Translations under genes and position numbers: made by a program
Shown here: one piece after another, positions 10,386 through 23,000 of the stretch
Numbering within the stretch: the stretch's first letter is position 1
Layout of the letters: each line of letters opens with the position of its first letter
NCBI GenBank assembly: GCA_963555705.1
Contig: OY743190.1
Span: 13,243,501 to 13,307,500 of the forward strand
Source of the DNA: Ligustrum vulgare
Lineage: Eukaryota; Streptophyta; Magnoliopsida; Lamiales; Oleaceae
Length of the DNA stretch: 64,000 nt
Direction: 5' to 3'
Notes under the pieces: generated by a model
Database searches by the model: none
Told to the model about the DNA's origin: nothing
Seen by the model: only the letters and a program-made list of their open reading frames with translations

Positions 10386-11868
10386 ACTCATATTTTGGTT
10401 AATTTAGTGAATTTTAGAGAGAGTAAAGATTAAAGAGAAACCAGAGAACGGACCCTAAATTTAAAAATTGTAAAGTTTAGTGATTATTGTAAATACTGAG
10501 AAAGATATTATTTTAGACAAGAAGGTTAACAAAGGATTCCCTGATACTGAGGGACTAAATTAAAAATAAGTTTTGGTGTTAAATATTTTTTTATTAAATT
10601 GGGTCATATAATTAAGTATTGAAGAGTTAGAATTATCATATCAATATTTATTTGGTCGAATTAAAAGGTGAATTATGAGCTTAATAAAAAGCTAATTCAG
10701 ATAATTCAAATTCAAATTAAAGTAAAGTAACCAGACCAAATTATCATGTCAATATCAAGCTCATTTTGTAGCTCATAATTAATCATATATGTTAGATTTA
10801 AGGAAAGAAAAAAATTAATTTAGATAAGATCAAATCAAGTTTGAGCCGATTAAAAAGTTACAATTAAATGAATGGTGACAATATTACAACCACAAAACTT
10901 AATTTCTACACCACATTTTAAATATTTTATTTATTCATAAAAATAATCATAAATAAAATTACGTAAATAGCCTTTTAATTTTTCTTCACCAATTTTTACA
11001 TACACCACAATCTATCAAATAAACTTCTTTTCTTATCTTCTATTCTCAATAGTTTTGATTTGTAAATCATCTTGTTCTTCTTTTTATTATTATTTTTTGC
11101 TTTTCAATACCAAGTTATTTAGAATGGATACCGGTACAATAATTCCATACGATTTCTCAAATTATGTTTCGTAGCCATTAACAACAATTGAAGTTCAGGT
11201 AAGTGAACGATTTTTACCCTAGCAGAATTCAATTTGTAATCAAATTCCATATTATTTTTATTCTCTACCAATCAAAGAATCAATGTGAAATCTTTGCACA
11301 AACTAATCAAAGAATCAATGATAAGTACCAGCAAAACATTTGTTTGAAGACAGGATTTGTTGGATGTTTTGCTTTGAAAATCAATGATAAGTAACAGCAT
11401 GAAATCTGTACAAGTTTTTCAACCCATAGTCAATAGCAAACAAAACTAAAAGCGCCTTGTTTTGAAGACTAACTGAGAATGAATGAAATGGACAGTAAAT
11501 GTTTTGTCCAACATAATTTCAAACTAAATGGACATTAATAAGTAACAACACTAAATTTGTACAATTTCAACATAATTTCAAACTAAAATGGACAGTAATA
11601 ACAAGTTCAAATGAACTAAAATGATATCGTCCAACATAAATCCTCCATATCTTTTGACTACCTGAAAAGAACAGTAATAAAAAATTCAACCCAACAAGCA
11701 AATCCATCAATAAGTTAATATAAGAAATCGACACAAAATATTAAACAAAAGAAATCTTATTCAATCAATGAACAAGTAACCAATACTAAATATTAACCAA
11801 ATGACATCTTATTCAATCCCTCAACAAGTAACTAGTTTAGAAGATTAGTAATGTCTTTGTTTGTTTAA
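10386..11868. other. AT-rich non-coding interval, possible left end of the MULE
   Basis: No gene is supported. Composition changes sharply near 10385, where the Tat sequence ends. The stretch from about 10878 to 11010 (a 'tattacaaccaca', 'tacaccaca' theme) resembles the inverse of 15570-15700 and may be a degenerate terminal inverted repeat of the MULE in between. Confidence 0.4.
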
Positions 11869-14691
11869 ATGTCCAAGGAGGAGGAACTCAATGTGTTTGA
11901 TTATACACAACAATTTACCACAGATCAAGTGTGTATCAAGCATATGAGAATTACAATATTGAACTAATAGTACAAATTTGTAATTATATATTTTGTTTTC
12001 TAGGTATTTCGAAGTCGAGATTCATTATCTAATTGGGTTCACATGGTTGGAAAGGAGCTTGGGTTGGTTATTGTTGTGAAGAATTTCGAGCTTGGTGGGT
12101 ATGGGCATAAGCCTAGAATACGATTTGGATGTGAGCGTGGTGGAAAGTATAGAAAGCTTGAAAATCATTCTGACCATGAACCCAAACGAAAGAGAAGTGT
12201 TGGAACACGAAAGTGTGAGTGTCCGTTTGATCTAAACGGTGTTCAGTTGCCAAATATGGATGATAGGATGCTAATTGTGTTATGTGGCATACACAATCAT
12301 CCCTCGGCACAACATTTAGAAGGTCATCCTTATGTGGCAAGATTGGCAAGGGAAGAGGAGAAGATTTTAATAGACATGTCACACTGTTTGGTAAAACCAA
12401 AGAACATATTAATTACCTTGAAAGAATGAGATCCAAAGAATGTTAGCACAATGAGAACAATTTACAATGCACGTGCTAGACAGAGTAGTTGAGAAAGCTA
12501 GAAGGACACAAATGCAACAGTTAATGAGCAAGCTGAGAGAAAACAATTATATCGAGTGGCACAGGTCTGATGCAACCACCGATATAGTTAGAGACCTTTT
12601 CTTTGCACACTCGACATCTGTATATTTGTTACATGCCTTTCCACTTGTGCTTATAATGGATTGCACTTACAAAACCAATAGGTATCGGCTTCCTCTTTTT
12701 GAGATTGTTGGAGTTATTTCAACCTAAATGACTTTCTCTGTTGCTTTTGTATTCATGGAATTTGAGCGAGAATCGAATTATACTTTGGCAATAGAAAAAT
12801 TGAAAACTTTGATGAACCGAGATGTCTTGCCAGGTGTTATAGTCATAGATGGGGAGCTAGCTCTTATTTGTGCAATTGAAAGTGTTTTTCCCACTTCTAA
12901 AAATTTATTTTGCACATGGAAAATATCTAAAAATATATCTTCCAACACAAATTTTTTTTCTGAGGTGAAAGAAGTATGGGATAAATTTTGTAAAAGTTGA
13001 AGCTTAATTGCTTCATTTACCACAGAGGATATATATGAACAAGTGACCAAAGCTTTTTTCACTGAATTTATACAATTTCCAAAGGCCCTAGCATATGTTC
13101 AAGGATTTTGGTTGAATAAATATAAGGAGAAATTTGTTACTGCTTGGACAAACAAAACTATGCACTTCGGTAATATCACGTCAAACAGGTAATCAATGTG
13201 TTATTGAATTTTTAATATTTTACCTATGTACGTGGATAAATTATTTGTATAAATTTATCCATGTCTTTACAAGGTTGAAAGTGCACATTCTAAATTGAAG
13301 AAACATATGGGGTCATCACAAGGGGATTTTAAAACTTCATGGAAAGTAATGCATTATCTTGTAGTATTGCAATTCACTGAAATAAAGGCTTCGTTTGAAC
13401 AAAGCATGAACTTAGTTCAACATAACTTCAAACATAGTATTTTCAAAGAGTTGCTGAGTTTCGTTTCCAGGAATGCAATGGATCTTATTTGGATCGAGTC
13501 TAAGCAAGAAGAACATATTGGGTTTCACAAAAGTTCTTTTAATTGTACGCTTAACTGTACACATGGATTACCATGTGCATATGAGATTTCAGATTACATA
13601 CTTATGAGGCGTCGTATCCCATTGTCAATTGTTCATCCTCACTGGAAAAAAATTGACACTTTGGTCCTTTCAGATGAGCCTTCTTCCAATTTGAATATTA
13701 CAGTTGAATTAGAGAACATTCAGAAATATTTTGATGCATGCGATGATGTAGGTAAACTACTTTTTAAAATGAAGTCATGAGAGCTTTATGAACCCTCAAC
13801 TACGTCTTTGATGCAGCTTGCTGAAAAGGCCAAAACCAAAGGCCGACCTTCATCGAAGAATGATACTTCAACTAGAAGAGATCCTTCATATTTTGAAATT
13901 GTTGAGTTAGTTAATGACAATCATCCTAGTACTACTAATTCAATCAAAGTTCCCAAAAAAGAAAAACTGAAATTTCGGCACTCCAGTATGCATATTTTGG
14001 ACCAATATGTTACTTGCTTTCACGATAAAGTCAAGGAGGCCATATCTAAAGTTGTTGACGTCAGGTTAGATGGTCATTGTTGTTTTCGAGCAGTAGCTAG
14101 TTCGCTTGGGTTTGGAGAGGATGCTTGGTCCCAGATTCGGCTTGACTTCATGTGTGAGATAAAAGCTAATTGTGATAGTTATGATAAATTATATGGTAGC
14201 AATGAACAAGTCAAAGAATTATTATATAAGTTAGATTACTTTACCACAAGAGCTCCTTTTGATCGATGGATGACAATGCCTGACATGGGCCATCTCATAG
14301 CCTCTAGGTATAATGTCGAACTTATTATTCTATCTTCCATACAGTGTTTAACATTCTTACCATTGTGCTCTCAACCTCCTATACCAAAAAGTCATAAGAT
14401 TATCTCATTGGGTTTTGTCAATGACAATCATTTTGTTCAAGTATTTTCATTATGTTAAGACTTTTTAGGTCATTGATTTGAAGTTGGTGTTGCTCAATAT
14501 ATTAATCGATTATGCAGGTCAACCTTAAGCCCAATTGTCCAATTCCACTAGTGGCATGTAATTGGTACAAATATAGAGACGATATTGCGAGTGGTTGAGA
14601 AAATCCGTATAAAGCAAGGATTGAGACATTCAAAAACATGATTGGTTATGATATTGCTATACAAGAGATCATTAGTCTAGACTCTCTATAA
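11869..14691 (+). pseudogene. MULE transposase fused to an OTU cysteine protease, broken
   Basis: Exon 1 (11869-11928) and exon 2 (from 12004) are joined by a GT-AG intron. Exon 2 encodes a FAR1/WRKY-GCM1-type finger (CERGGKYRK ... CECPF ... CGIHNHP), then the MULE transposase core with 'LIMDCTYKTN' and 'VIDGELAL' (first and second acidic positions). After an intron at 13189-13273 comes a CX2H-type SWIM-like segment (CTLNCTHGLPCAYE), then an OTU domain: DGHCCFRAVASSLG (Asp/Cys) and, near its end, NDNHFVQ (His). A final intron (14441-14517) leads to the last exon ending at 14691. Breaks: TGA at 12427, a frame change near 12480, TAA at 12725, TGA at 12998 and 13778, and TGA in the last exon; three of the TGA codons stand where the reading suggests Trp. 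OTU domains are deubiquitinase-like; the role in MULEs is unknown. Confidence 0.8.
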
Positions 14692-16539
14692 TATTATTCT
14701 TCAAGCACAGAATGAACTCAAAGTTGTTATGATATTATATTCATATTTTTTTTTTTTGGTTCTTCAATACTCTGGTTTTTTCTATATTAGAATTTTGTTC
14801 TCTAGTCTATTCAGACCAAAACCAACATGAACTGGACTACATTTATGAACAAATCTAACTGGTCACTTATACAAATCTAACTGGTCACTTATACATGGAG
14901 GAGCCAGAAACTGAGCACCAGATAATTTTTTTTACACAATGGAAGAGATCCAATACATCAACAATATCAAACTGAGAAACTAGATATTCACAAACTTGAA
15001 AAAAAACTAAAGCACAAAAATATATTTCACCAATTAACAATTCTAGAACAAGATCCAAGAAAGATATGGATGAATATTTCTAAGACAATTTATAGATAGC
15101 AACAATTGAAAGAGAAATTACATGGGACATATTTTAAACCCATTAAACGGATGCAGAGAATGAAAATAAATTTTACCTGACCTTTGAAATTGACAGCACA
15201 AAGCTGGACAACCATCTTCATCAATACCCAATCAATCCATGTTCAAAAGCCCAACACCTAGCTACAACCCGACGGTTTCTGATGGTTGGAGGCAGGCAGG
15301 CGAATGAGCTTCAAAAACCCAACACCTAGCTGCAACCCAAAATCGTATGGAGTTCGTGAACCGAATGACGCGAATCCTCAAATCTGTTGAATTAGAGAAT
15401 GAGCAAAATGAACCTGAAATTGAGTTGAATTGAGGTAGATGGAACTGAATCTCACCTAATTTCCTTGGTAGATGATTTTGTGGATGGGCTCGAAGCTTAA
15501 ACTGAGGAGGAGAGACCGTCATCTGGATGAAAGCGAAGGAGGTGAAAGTGGAACCGTGGTGTACACTGAAATATGATGTTAGGGTTATATTTGTAAATTA
15601 TTAGTGGTGTGTGTATAAAAAAAAGTGTTTTAAGTGTAGTGTATTTATCATCTGGTGTGACAAATAAAAAATGTAGTGGTAATATATTTACCCTTAAATG
15701 AACTCATATGTAACTAAGTAGAGCAGGACTTTGATAGAGGAGGCCATTTTAAAAAGGATATATTCCTCATTATTTTAAATAAAAAATCTAGGGAAAAAAT
15801 TGACATTATCTATAAGATGGCTTTATGAGACGCCCCCAAACTGTTTGATGATGTTGAATTTATACACATTTTTTCTGGATAATTTGTTAAAATAGATATT
15901 CGCGATGATAATCAACTGTGTAGTGCACTCAAAGATTCTTTAAACATGGTTGTTTATGTGCTCATTTACGTTGTGTTATTTGATATTTTTTCCAGGTACG
16001 ATCCGTAGACCGGTATTTATGGTATGGACTTCTACATTGTCGTGGTGTGCCCGGGTTAGCGTTTGGGATGTCTTCGTAGGTGAAAATCTCTTGCTGGAAT
16101 CCAGCAGGATAACAAAGGAGGATGCAATAGAGTGGTTCCAGGTGAAATATGAAGGTGTCATCTTCAATAAATCCTCGAATATTGCGATTTAGCTAGTCTT
16201 CTCGACAATTTGGCTATCTTGAACAAAGCTTATATAATTTTATGCATCTGTAGACCAAGACAAGTTTTTCGCATAAAAATGGCTTATAGGCAATAATAAA
16301 AAACTTTCATTTGAAGTTACATGTGATTAGCTAAAGAATTAAAATTTGATGTTCTTTGTACTCATAAAAACCTTTGTCTAAAATTGAAATTTCAGGCAAT
16401 ATTTTCCCGTACATAATATCATACTGTTAACGATTTACGGAGAAGTTTTGTTAACATGCAAAATTTTAGCTACTTTTATTTTCTTTTAAAAAAAAAAGCC
16501 TTCTTCTTTAAAATTGTTGAAGAAACAAAATCTCGGGAT
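14692..16539. other. Non-coding interval right of the MULE
   Basis: No coding region is supported; the 86-codon minus frame at 15262-15522 and the 80-codon frame at 15950-16192 show no recognisable domain. 'tggtgt' rich text at 15570-15700 may be the right terminal repeat of the MULE. The remainder is unassigned. Confidence 0.45.
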
Positions 16540-16830
16540 TTTACTCGAAAATGTGGGGGTACTGATGGATAATGAAGTTTCTAGAGTTAAATAATTCTTT
16601 TGCATTATTTCACTAGTACAGACAGAGTCATTCGATTTGATTGTACAAACCCAAAGGCGACGCGTATGGTGACGACGCAAAAAGTATTGACTTTACGCAC
16701 AGGTTGTTGGCTATCGCCTAAACTTAACTTTAGGCCTAACAACTGACGCCTAAAGTGTAACAAAAGGCGTCGGTTGTTATAACAAACCGACGTGTAAAAT
16801 CAACTTTAGGTGTCGGTTGCCTAAAGTCTA

Positions 16831-16877
16831 TTTTTTTTTTTTTTTTTTTTTTGGTGTTGGGGGGGGGGGGGGGGGGG
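16831..16877. repeat. Poly-T followed by poly-G tract
   Basis: A run of more than twenty T is followed by 'ggtgtt' and then about nineteen G, inside the CACTA element. Exact lengths in such homopolymers are unreliable in assemblies. Confidence 0.85.
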
Positions 16878-17017
16878 CGTTTACTGGATTATATTTACAT
16901 TCACATAGACATAATATATTTACAGATTTATACATACATATATAGTATATTAACTAAAAAAATATACATATATTTATAGATATATACATACATTTATAGA
17001 TTTATACATACATACAT

Positions 17018-17026
<9 letters not shown>

Positions 17027-17067
<41 letters not shown>
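17027..17067. repeat. (CA)n microsatellite in the CACTA element
   Basis: Uninterrupted AC dinucleotides of about 40 bp within the internal part of the non-autonomous CACTA element. Confidence 0.9.
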
Positions 17068-17068
<1 letters not shown>

Positions 17069-18429
17069 TAACTAAAAATATACATATATTTAAAGATATA
17101 TACATACATATATATGTGTGTGCGCGCGGGGTGGGGGAGAGGGAGGAAATATCGGTGGGAAGTTGGGGAAGAAAACCGGCGGCGGGCGATGGCGACGTGA
17201 GGTGGAGGCGGCGGGACAAGAGAGAGTTGGGTAGAAGAGAGTGAGAATGAGCGTGTTGGTGGCGGCGGGTGAAGAAGGGAGTGGGGGTGGCGGCGGGGGA
17301 AGGGGGGCCGGGTGGTGATGGTCCGGCATCAACGACGGTGGTCCAGCGTGGTGGTGGTGGCAAAGTGGAGAAGTGGCGCGCGGGGTTTGAAAAATGAGAG
17401 GATGAAAGTGATCGTTCTGTCTGAAAATGTGAATTGGTGTGATAAATGGTTCAATTAAAGGCGTCGGTTCTATTATAAAACCGACACGTTTTATGTAAAA
17501 GGAGTCGGTTCTTATAAGAACCGACACCTTAAATACGCGTATAGGCGTCGGTTCTTAAGTAAGAATCGACGCTAAGAACCGACGCGTTTATTAAAAATTT
17601 ATTTACGAGTTTGCCACTGTTCTTTTTTAGGCGTCGATTTTCTCGAAAAACGACGCGAATTCATTATTTTTTTGGGATAATTTTGTACTAGTGTTTATTG
17701 AATGCAACCTTCACTTTTGGGAAAAACTTTCACAATTTCCACAAAGAAGACAGAAAAATCTATGCGCCCAATGGGTTTCTGATGTTTGGTAGTCAAGCAA
17801 ATTTTGGAAAGAAGTGGAGTCATGATTAATGGAGAGATAAGGACCACTCCCTTTAGATGATATCTACGTGAAATATGTGATATTTGGTGGACAGCTAAGT
17901 CTCCAAAAGTTAGATATTTTTTCTTGAATTATTTATAGAATCCAACTTTCAACTTCCACAATTTCAATAATGAAGGCAGAAAATCTATGTGTATTCGAGT
18001 CCAAAAAGAAAAGAAAAAAGAAAGAAATAAATAAATAAATAAAAAATGGCTGTGTAGGTAATGTATTTGGGTTCCTCACGAGTAAGATTTTTTTCAAGTT
18101 CGGTAGTCGAGCTATAAATAAGATGAAATCTACGTAAAAATATAGGGTTTTGATAGAAAATGTAGTCTCTAAAACTAATTCTTTTGGATTATTTATAAAT
18201 GCAACTTTCATGGAAAAACTTCCTCAATTTTGACTATGAAGATAAAGAAAAATCTATGCACTCAATAAATTTCTTGAGTTTGTTAGTCAATCAAATTGTG
18301 TGGAAACAGGTGGAGTCTATGCTTGACAGAGCGATAATTAAGCACCACTGACTTAAGAGTTGAGACAAAATTTATGTAAAAATGTGGGGTATTGATGGAT
18401 AATGAAATCTCTAATAGGAATAACAATAA

Positions 18430-18587
18430 TTCTAGGAAAACATTTTTTAGGATAATGATATTATGATATGTTACACATTCATTGGATAATGAAAATATCC
18501 TATCACTTACTTTTCTATCAATTAATGAATGGGTGACATGTAACAATATGACTTAAAAATATCCCTAAAAATGTTTCCCTAAAATTG
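18430..18587. mobile_element. Foldback MITE in the upstream array
   Basis: Left end 'tctaggaaaacattttttagg' style text is matched by the inverse of 'ccctaaaaatgtttccctaaaa' at the right; the inverted similarity continues inward for about 60 bp ('tgttacacattcatt' against the inverse of 'gaatgggtgacatgtaaca'). It lengthens one upstream module from about 250 to 410 bp. Confidence 0.65.
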
Positions 18588-18816
18588 CTCTGCTCATTAT
18601 TTATAATATGCAACATTCGTCAATGGAAAGATTTCACTTTCCATGACGAATAAAAGAAAAATCTATACACCCAACGGATTTCTCAAGTTTTTGTAAGTCA
18701 AGCAGATTGAGTTTTATTTCTGGAAAGAGGTGAAGTCTATGATAGATAGAGCGGTAATGAAGCACCATTGACTTGAGATGAAATCTATGTGAAAATGTGG
18801 GTGTTTTGATAGATTA

Positions 18817-18976
18817 GCCTTTGTTTGGTAAAAAATTGTTTGTCTATTTTTTGTTGAACGGTAAAAAAAGATGGGCGGGAATATTTGACCAGTAAAATTG
18901 TTAACTTTTCAAAAATGTGGTGAAATGAGATGCTACCGTTTGTCCTTTTATAAACAAATATTTACCAAACAGAGGC
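18817..18976. mobile_element. Tourist-like MITE in the upstream array
   Basis: Inverted ends GCCTTTGTTTGGTAAA and TTTACCAAACAGAGGC bound 160 bp. The left flank is TTA but the right flank is AAA, so the target duplication is not intact. It interrupts an upstream module. Confidence 0.7.
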
Positions 18977-19579
18977 AAAATGTGAAATGCTGTTTTTTTT
19001 ATTATTATAAAATTCAACTTTCAGCTGTGGAAAAACTTCAGCAATTTCCATGACGAAGAAAAGAGAAATCTATTCACCGATTAATGGATTTCTCGAGTAT
19101 GGTAGTCAAGTAAATTTTGTTTTATTTCTGGAAAGGAGTGTCCGTGATTAATGGAAGAATGAGCACCACTCCCTTAAAATAAAATCTACGTGGAAATTTA
19201 GGGGTAATGATGGACGATGAAGTCTCTAATAGTTAAATAATTAATTTGGATTATTTATAGAATGCAACTTCCGTTTGTGAAAAAACTTCCACTATTTCCA
19301 CGATGAAGATAAAGAAAAACCTTAGGACCAACTGATTTCTCGAGTTTGGTAGTAAAGCAAATTTCTTTTAGTATTTTTGCAAGAATTGGAGTCCTCAATT
19401 AATAGAACTAAAAGCACCAGTCCCTGCACGAAAATGTGGGTATTAGTGGACAATGAAGTCTTTAAAATTTATATAATTATTCTTTTGGATTATATATAAA
19501 ATGAAATTTCATTCGTGAAAAAAACTTCAACAATTTTTGCGATTAAGATTAAAAAGGAAAAAAAAAATAAAAAATCTTA

Positions 19580-19758
19580 GGTGTGTTTGATTGGTTGTGG
19601 AAGGGGAGGGGGAGCAATTTCCTTTTTTAAAGGAAATTAGACTTTGAACTTGGGTGGAAAATAACTTCTATTGAACACTTTGCAATTAAACATCAAATGT
19701 GGAAATTGTGGATGGAAAATGATTCCCCCCTCCTTTTTCACCCCTAATCAAACACACC
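19580..19758. mobile_element. MITE with GGTGTGTTTGATT ends
   Basis: Ends GGTGTGTTTGATTGG and CTAATCAAACACACC are inverted repeats around 179 bp, lying between TTA on the left and gTAA on the right. A MITE with nearly the same ends is inserted in the copia LTR at 55943-56127. It interrupts the last upstream module. Confidence 0.75.
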
Positions 19759-19873
19759 GTAAGCTTCCAATAGATTTCTGTTCTAGTCAAGCAAGTTTGG
19801 AAAAATAAACGTTGTCAACAGTAATGGAGCAATGAGCACCATTCCCTAGAGATAAAAGCACAACTTTTTAAAC

Positions 19874-19885
19874 CATATATAGACT
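19874..19885 (+). promoter_or_regulatory. TATA box of the receptor-kinase gene
   Basis: ACCATATATAGA lies about 125 bp upstream of the start codon, outside the modules, with a CA-rich leader after it. It is the best core promoter candidate for the gene at 20005. Confidence 0.6.
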
Positions 19886-20004
19886 ACTTTGTGCATTTGT
19901 CTTGCACGAAGCTTTTATTTCATTTTATATATATACACATACAAATATATCAAATACCTTAGTACAACCACCTCCAAATTTTCTTTACACATTTCAAATT
20001 AGCC

Positions 20005-23000
20005 ATGGGTAAAAATGTGATATTTGTGTTGTTGGTAATGCTTTATTTTCTTATCTACGCTGTTGCATCTGTTAATAACTCTATTGATGAGTATGCTCTT
20101 CTAGCCTTTAAATATCAAATAACTTCTGATCCGAATAAAATATTGGCAAAAAATTGGTCACAAGGAACCTCTTTCTGTAATTGGATTGGTATTACTTGTG
20201 GCAGGAGACATCGAAGAGTCAGAAGCATACATCTAACAGATATGGGCTTGAGAGGTACTATTGCAAAAGAAATCGCTGAACTCTCTTTCTTGAGATCCTT
20301 GATTATTAGCAACAACAATTTTCATGGATTTATCCCTAATGAAGTGGGGAGTTTGAGCCAACTTCGAGAAATAGAGATGCAGCAAAATGAGCTAAGCGGT
20401 TTCATTCCATCAAGTTTTGGATTTCTTGAAAATCTAGAGTTTTTAGATCTCTCCAATAACGAACTCCGTGGAGATATTCCAAATAAGATTTTCAACATCT
20501 CTTCTTTGATAGAAATGGGTATAACAAACAATAGTCTTTCTGGGAGTCTTCCCACAGATATTTGCACCAATCTTCCAAAGCTAGAGAAGCTAAGAATATC
20601 AGGGAATCAAATAAGTGGGAACATTCCTCCAAACTTGGGAAATTGCACGAATCTTGAACTACTTTCTCTATCATCCAATAATTTAGCTGGTAGCATTCCA
20701 ATGGAAATCAGTAACTTGTCAAAGCTCCAAATTCTCTATCTAGGAGTAAATAATTTGACAGGTATGTTTAAAGCATAGTTCATACACATGCATCTTTTGA
20801 AACACTAGTTAATGCTTTTCCAAAATTGTGAATGACCCACAGTACATGACAATAATAGGCTTCATATTGACAAAATTTTATAGCTCCATCCATATCAATC
20901 GCAGCTTGTGTTCTTATTAATACATGGAGAGTTACTTCCAAGTCTATTGCAGTATCATTCACTACTAACTCTTAACGTCTCTATCATGAATTCCCAGGAA
21001 GTATTCCAAATGAAATTGAAACCTTATCACAACTTAAAGAGTTGGATTTCAGACAAAATAACTTCATAGGTACTTCATTATTGAGTTGGTACTTCTTTTC
21101 TCTCATTGATGAATTGATTTCATATTAGTTTAACATTTAATGATACTTAAAAATATGTATATTTAAATGAATTGACAGGAGACATTCCAAAAGAAATTGG
21201 AAACCTAGCAGCACTTACATATTTGGATTTGGGGGAAAATGATTTCAATGGTATGATCTCGTGAACTTATTTTATAAATTAAATTTAGTTCAATTTGTTA
21301 TTTATTGTCTTATCAAAGGTTTATGCCAAAACTCTGAATTTAAGCTTCCATTTGGCAAAATCTATAAAATATTCGTAAATAATCAAACTTCAACTTTAAC
21401 CACATATTTCAATGGATCCACTTATCTAGCATTCATTTCTATGTATTTATAAATTGATTTGTTATAACAAAGATTTTTATCCTAATGGAAAATCTAAATG
21501 AACTTTAGGTTATCACTTAGGCATTTTATAGTCTTTTGAAAAATGTATTTTGGCTTGTGATGAAGATGGATGCCGATAGCCTTATTTTAATATTTTCTTG
21601 GGCTAAATATCAGTGTTGTCACTGAACCTTGCACAATGTATAACTATAAAAGTTTTTCTCGGGGTCACTAGAATTTCTAAAATATTTTTAGTTTCCACTT
21701 AACTTTTCAAGTTCTCTTGAGTAGTCATTGAGTTTACAAAACATTATTTCATTCATCACTGTATCACTCGCCAATTTAAAGCTTGATGAAACTTGAAGAA
21801 TGTAATAAAATGTTATCAAGTTGAGCTTTAAAATAGTGAGTAAAGGATTGACGAATATGCTAACCTTTTTATATGTTCAGTGATTATAACGTGGTGAAAT
21901 TTTAAAATTCAATGAAACTGTGAAACCTTTAGGAAAGTTCTTCGTCAACTTAGAGAACGTAGTTCAACGGCTATTGGAAAACATTTGAGAAAGTTATCAA
22001 TTGTGATATTTAACCCATATCTTATTTTTTATCATTATTAAATTTTGTAGTTGTAAAACTTTTGTTAGTTTGAGGACCTATAATGCAATTTCTGTCATGA
22101 CAAATGATTTGTTTTTTCTTTATTGTCTGGAAGTTTGCTCTAATTTTTTGAGTATTGGTATTAGGCTGAATGAATGATTTGTTGATCTAGATTAATTATT
22201 CTAAATCAGTCTTATTTTATTAATAAACAATATTAGAGCCACTAGTAATTTGATATTTAAATGCACGGAATTACTCATAATTTCAATGTTTTTGTTTCAC
22301 TTTCACAATAAATTTCTGAAATTTAAAATATCTGAATTTTGAATTTCTGTTATTCTCAGGAAAGATTCCGTGTGAAATTGGGAACTCATCAACACTTGAA
22401 TATTTATATTTGGATTCGAACTTCTTGACAGGTAAATATGTACAATGTGTTACTACTTTTAAGTTTCATTTGAGCGTGTTGACAAAGAAAATCTCTTTCA
22501 TCGAATTGATTTCATGTTAATTTAAATGGAATTGGAAACCCTTCTCAGCATTTTTAGAATTGGGTCAAAGGGTTCAATTGTATGTAAAAGAAATCATCGA
22601 TATTCAATATGACTTGATTGTACGATGGATAGGATTTCAACTTGTTTTCCTTCGTCAAGTATGAAACTTCCCACTGTACATAAACTACCAATATTCTCTG
22701 GGATTATGTGATCATTAAGGCATGTTTTGCAGGAGACATGCCTTCAACCATCTTCAATATCTCTTCTCTACTGGACATATCAATCGTAGGTAACAAAATT
22801 TCAGGAAAGTTTCCTGAAGATCCATGCATCCGAGCTACAATGATTGAGGTCTTAGACCTTGGAGACAACAAGTTTCATGGAAAGATACTTCCAAATCTAT
22901 TGCAGTGTCATGCACTTCAATCTCTTAACGTCTATAGCAATGAATTCACGGGAAGTATTCCAAATGAAATTGGAACCTTATCAGCACTTGAAGTATTAGA

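Larger units (their letters stand above)
16611..17693 (-). mobile_element. Non-autonomous CACTA element with TTT target duplication
   Basis: The 1083 bp unit starts CACTAGTACA and ends TGTACTAGTG, and is flanked by TTT on both sides (16608-16610, 17694-17696), the 3-bp duplication expected of CACTA elements. Subterminal repeats of the type ggcgtcggtt / aaccgacgc occur at 16650-16820 and 17455-17660. The middle holds a (CA)n run, a poly-T/poly-G run and a GC-rich block (17110-17400) that opens long but meaningless frames. The right end closely resembles the one at 53490-53709. The element is inserted inside one module of the upstream array. Confidence 0.92.
16540..19870 (+). repeat. Array of about eight degenerate ~250 bp modules upstream of the kinase gene
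   Basis: Each module has, in order, 'attatttatagaatgcaact', 'aaacttc(a)acaatttccac', 'gaagataaagaaaaatctat', 'ggatttctcgagtttggtag', 'agtcaagcaaatt', 'gagcaccactccctt' and 'gatggataatgaagtctcta'. Module starts are near 17694, 17929, 18187, 18597, 19001, 19249 and 19489, with partial units at 16540-16610 and 19760-19870. Spacing is 235-260 bp except where a MITE has been inserted. The modules end just before the kinase gene's TATA box. They may be duplicated promoter-proximal sequence. Confidence 0.8.

Noticed and set aside
15262..15522. 86-codon minus frame near the right side of the MULE
   Set aside because: No recognisable domain, and it overlaps sequence likely to be the MULE end.
17090..17527. 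145- and 129-codon minus-strand frames rich in Pro, Ser and His
   Set aside because: They lie in the GC-rich and (CA)n interior of the non-autonomous CACTA element; composition, not coding, keeps them open.
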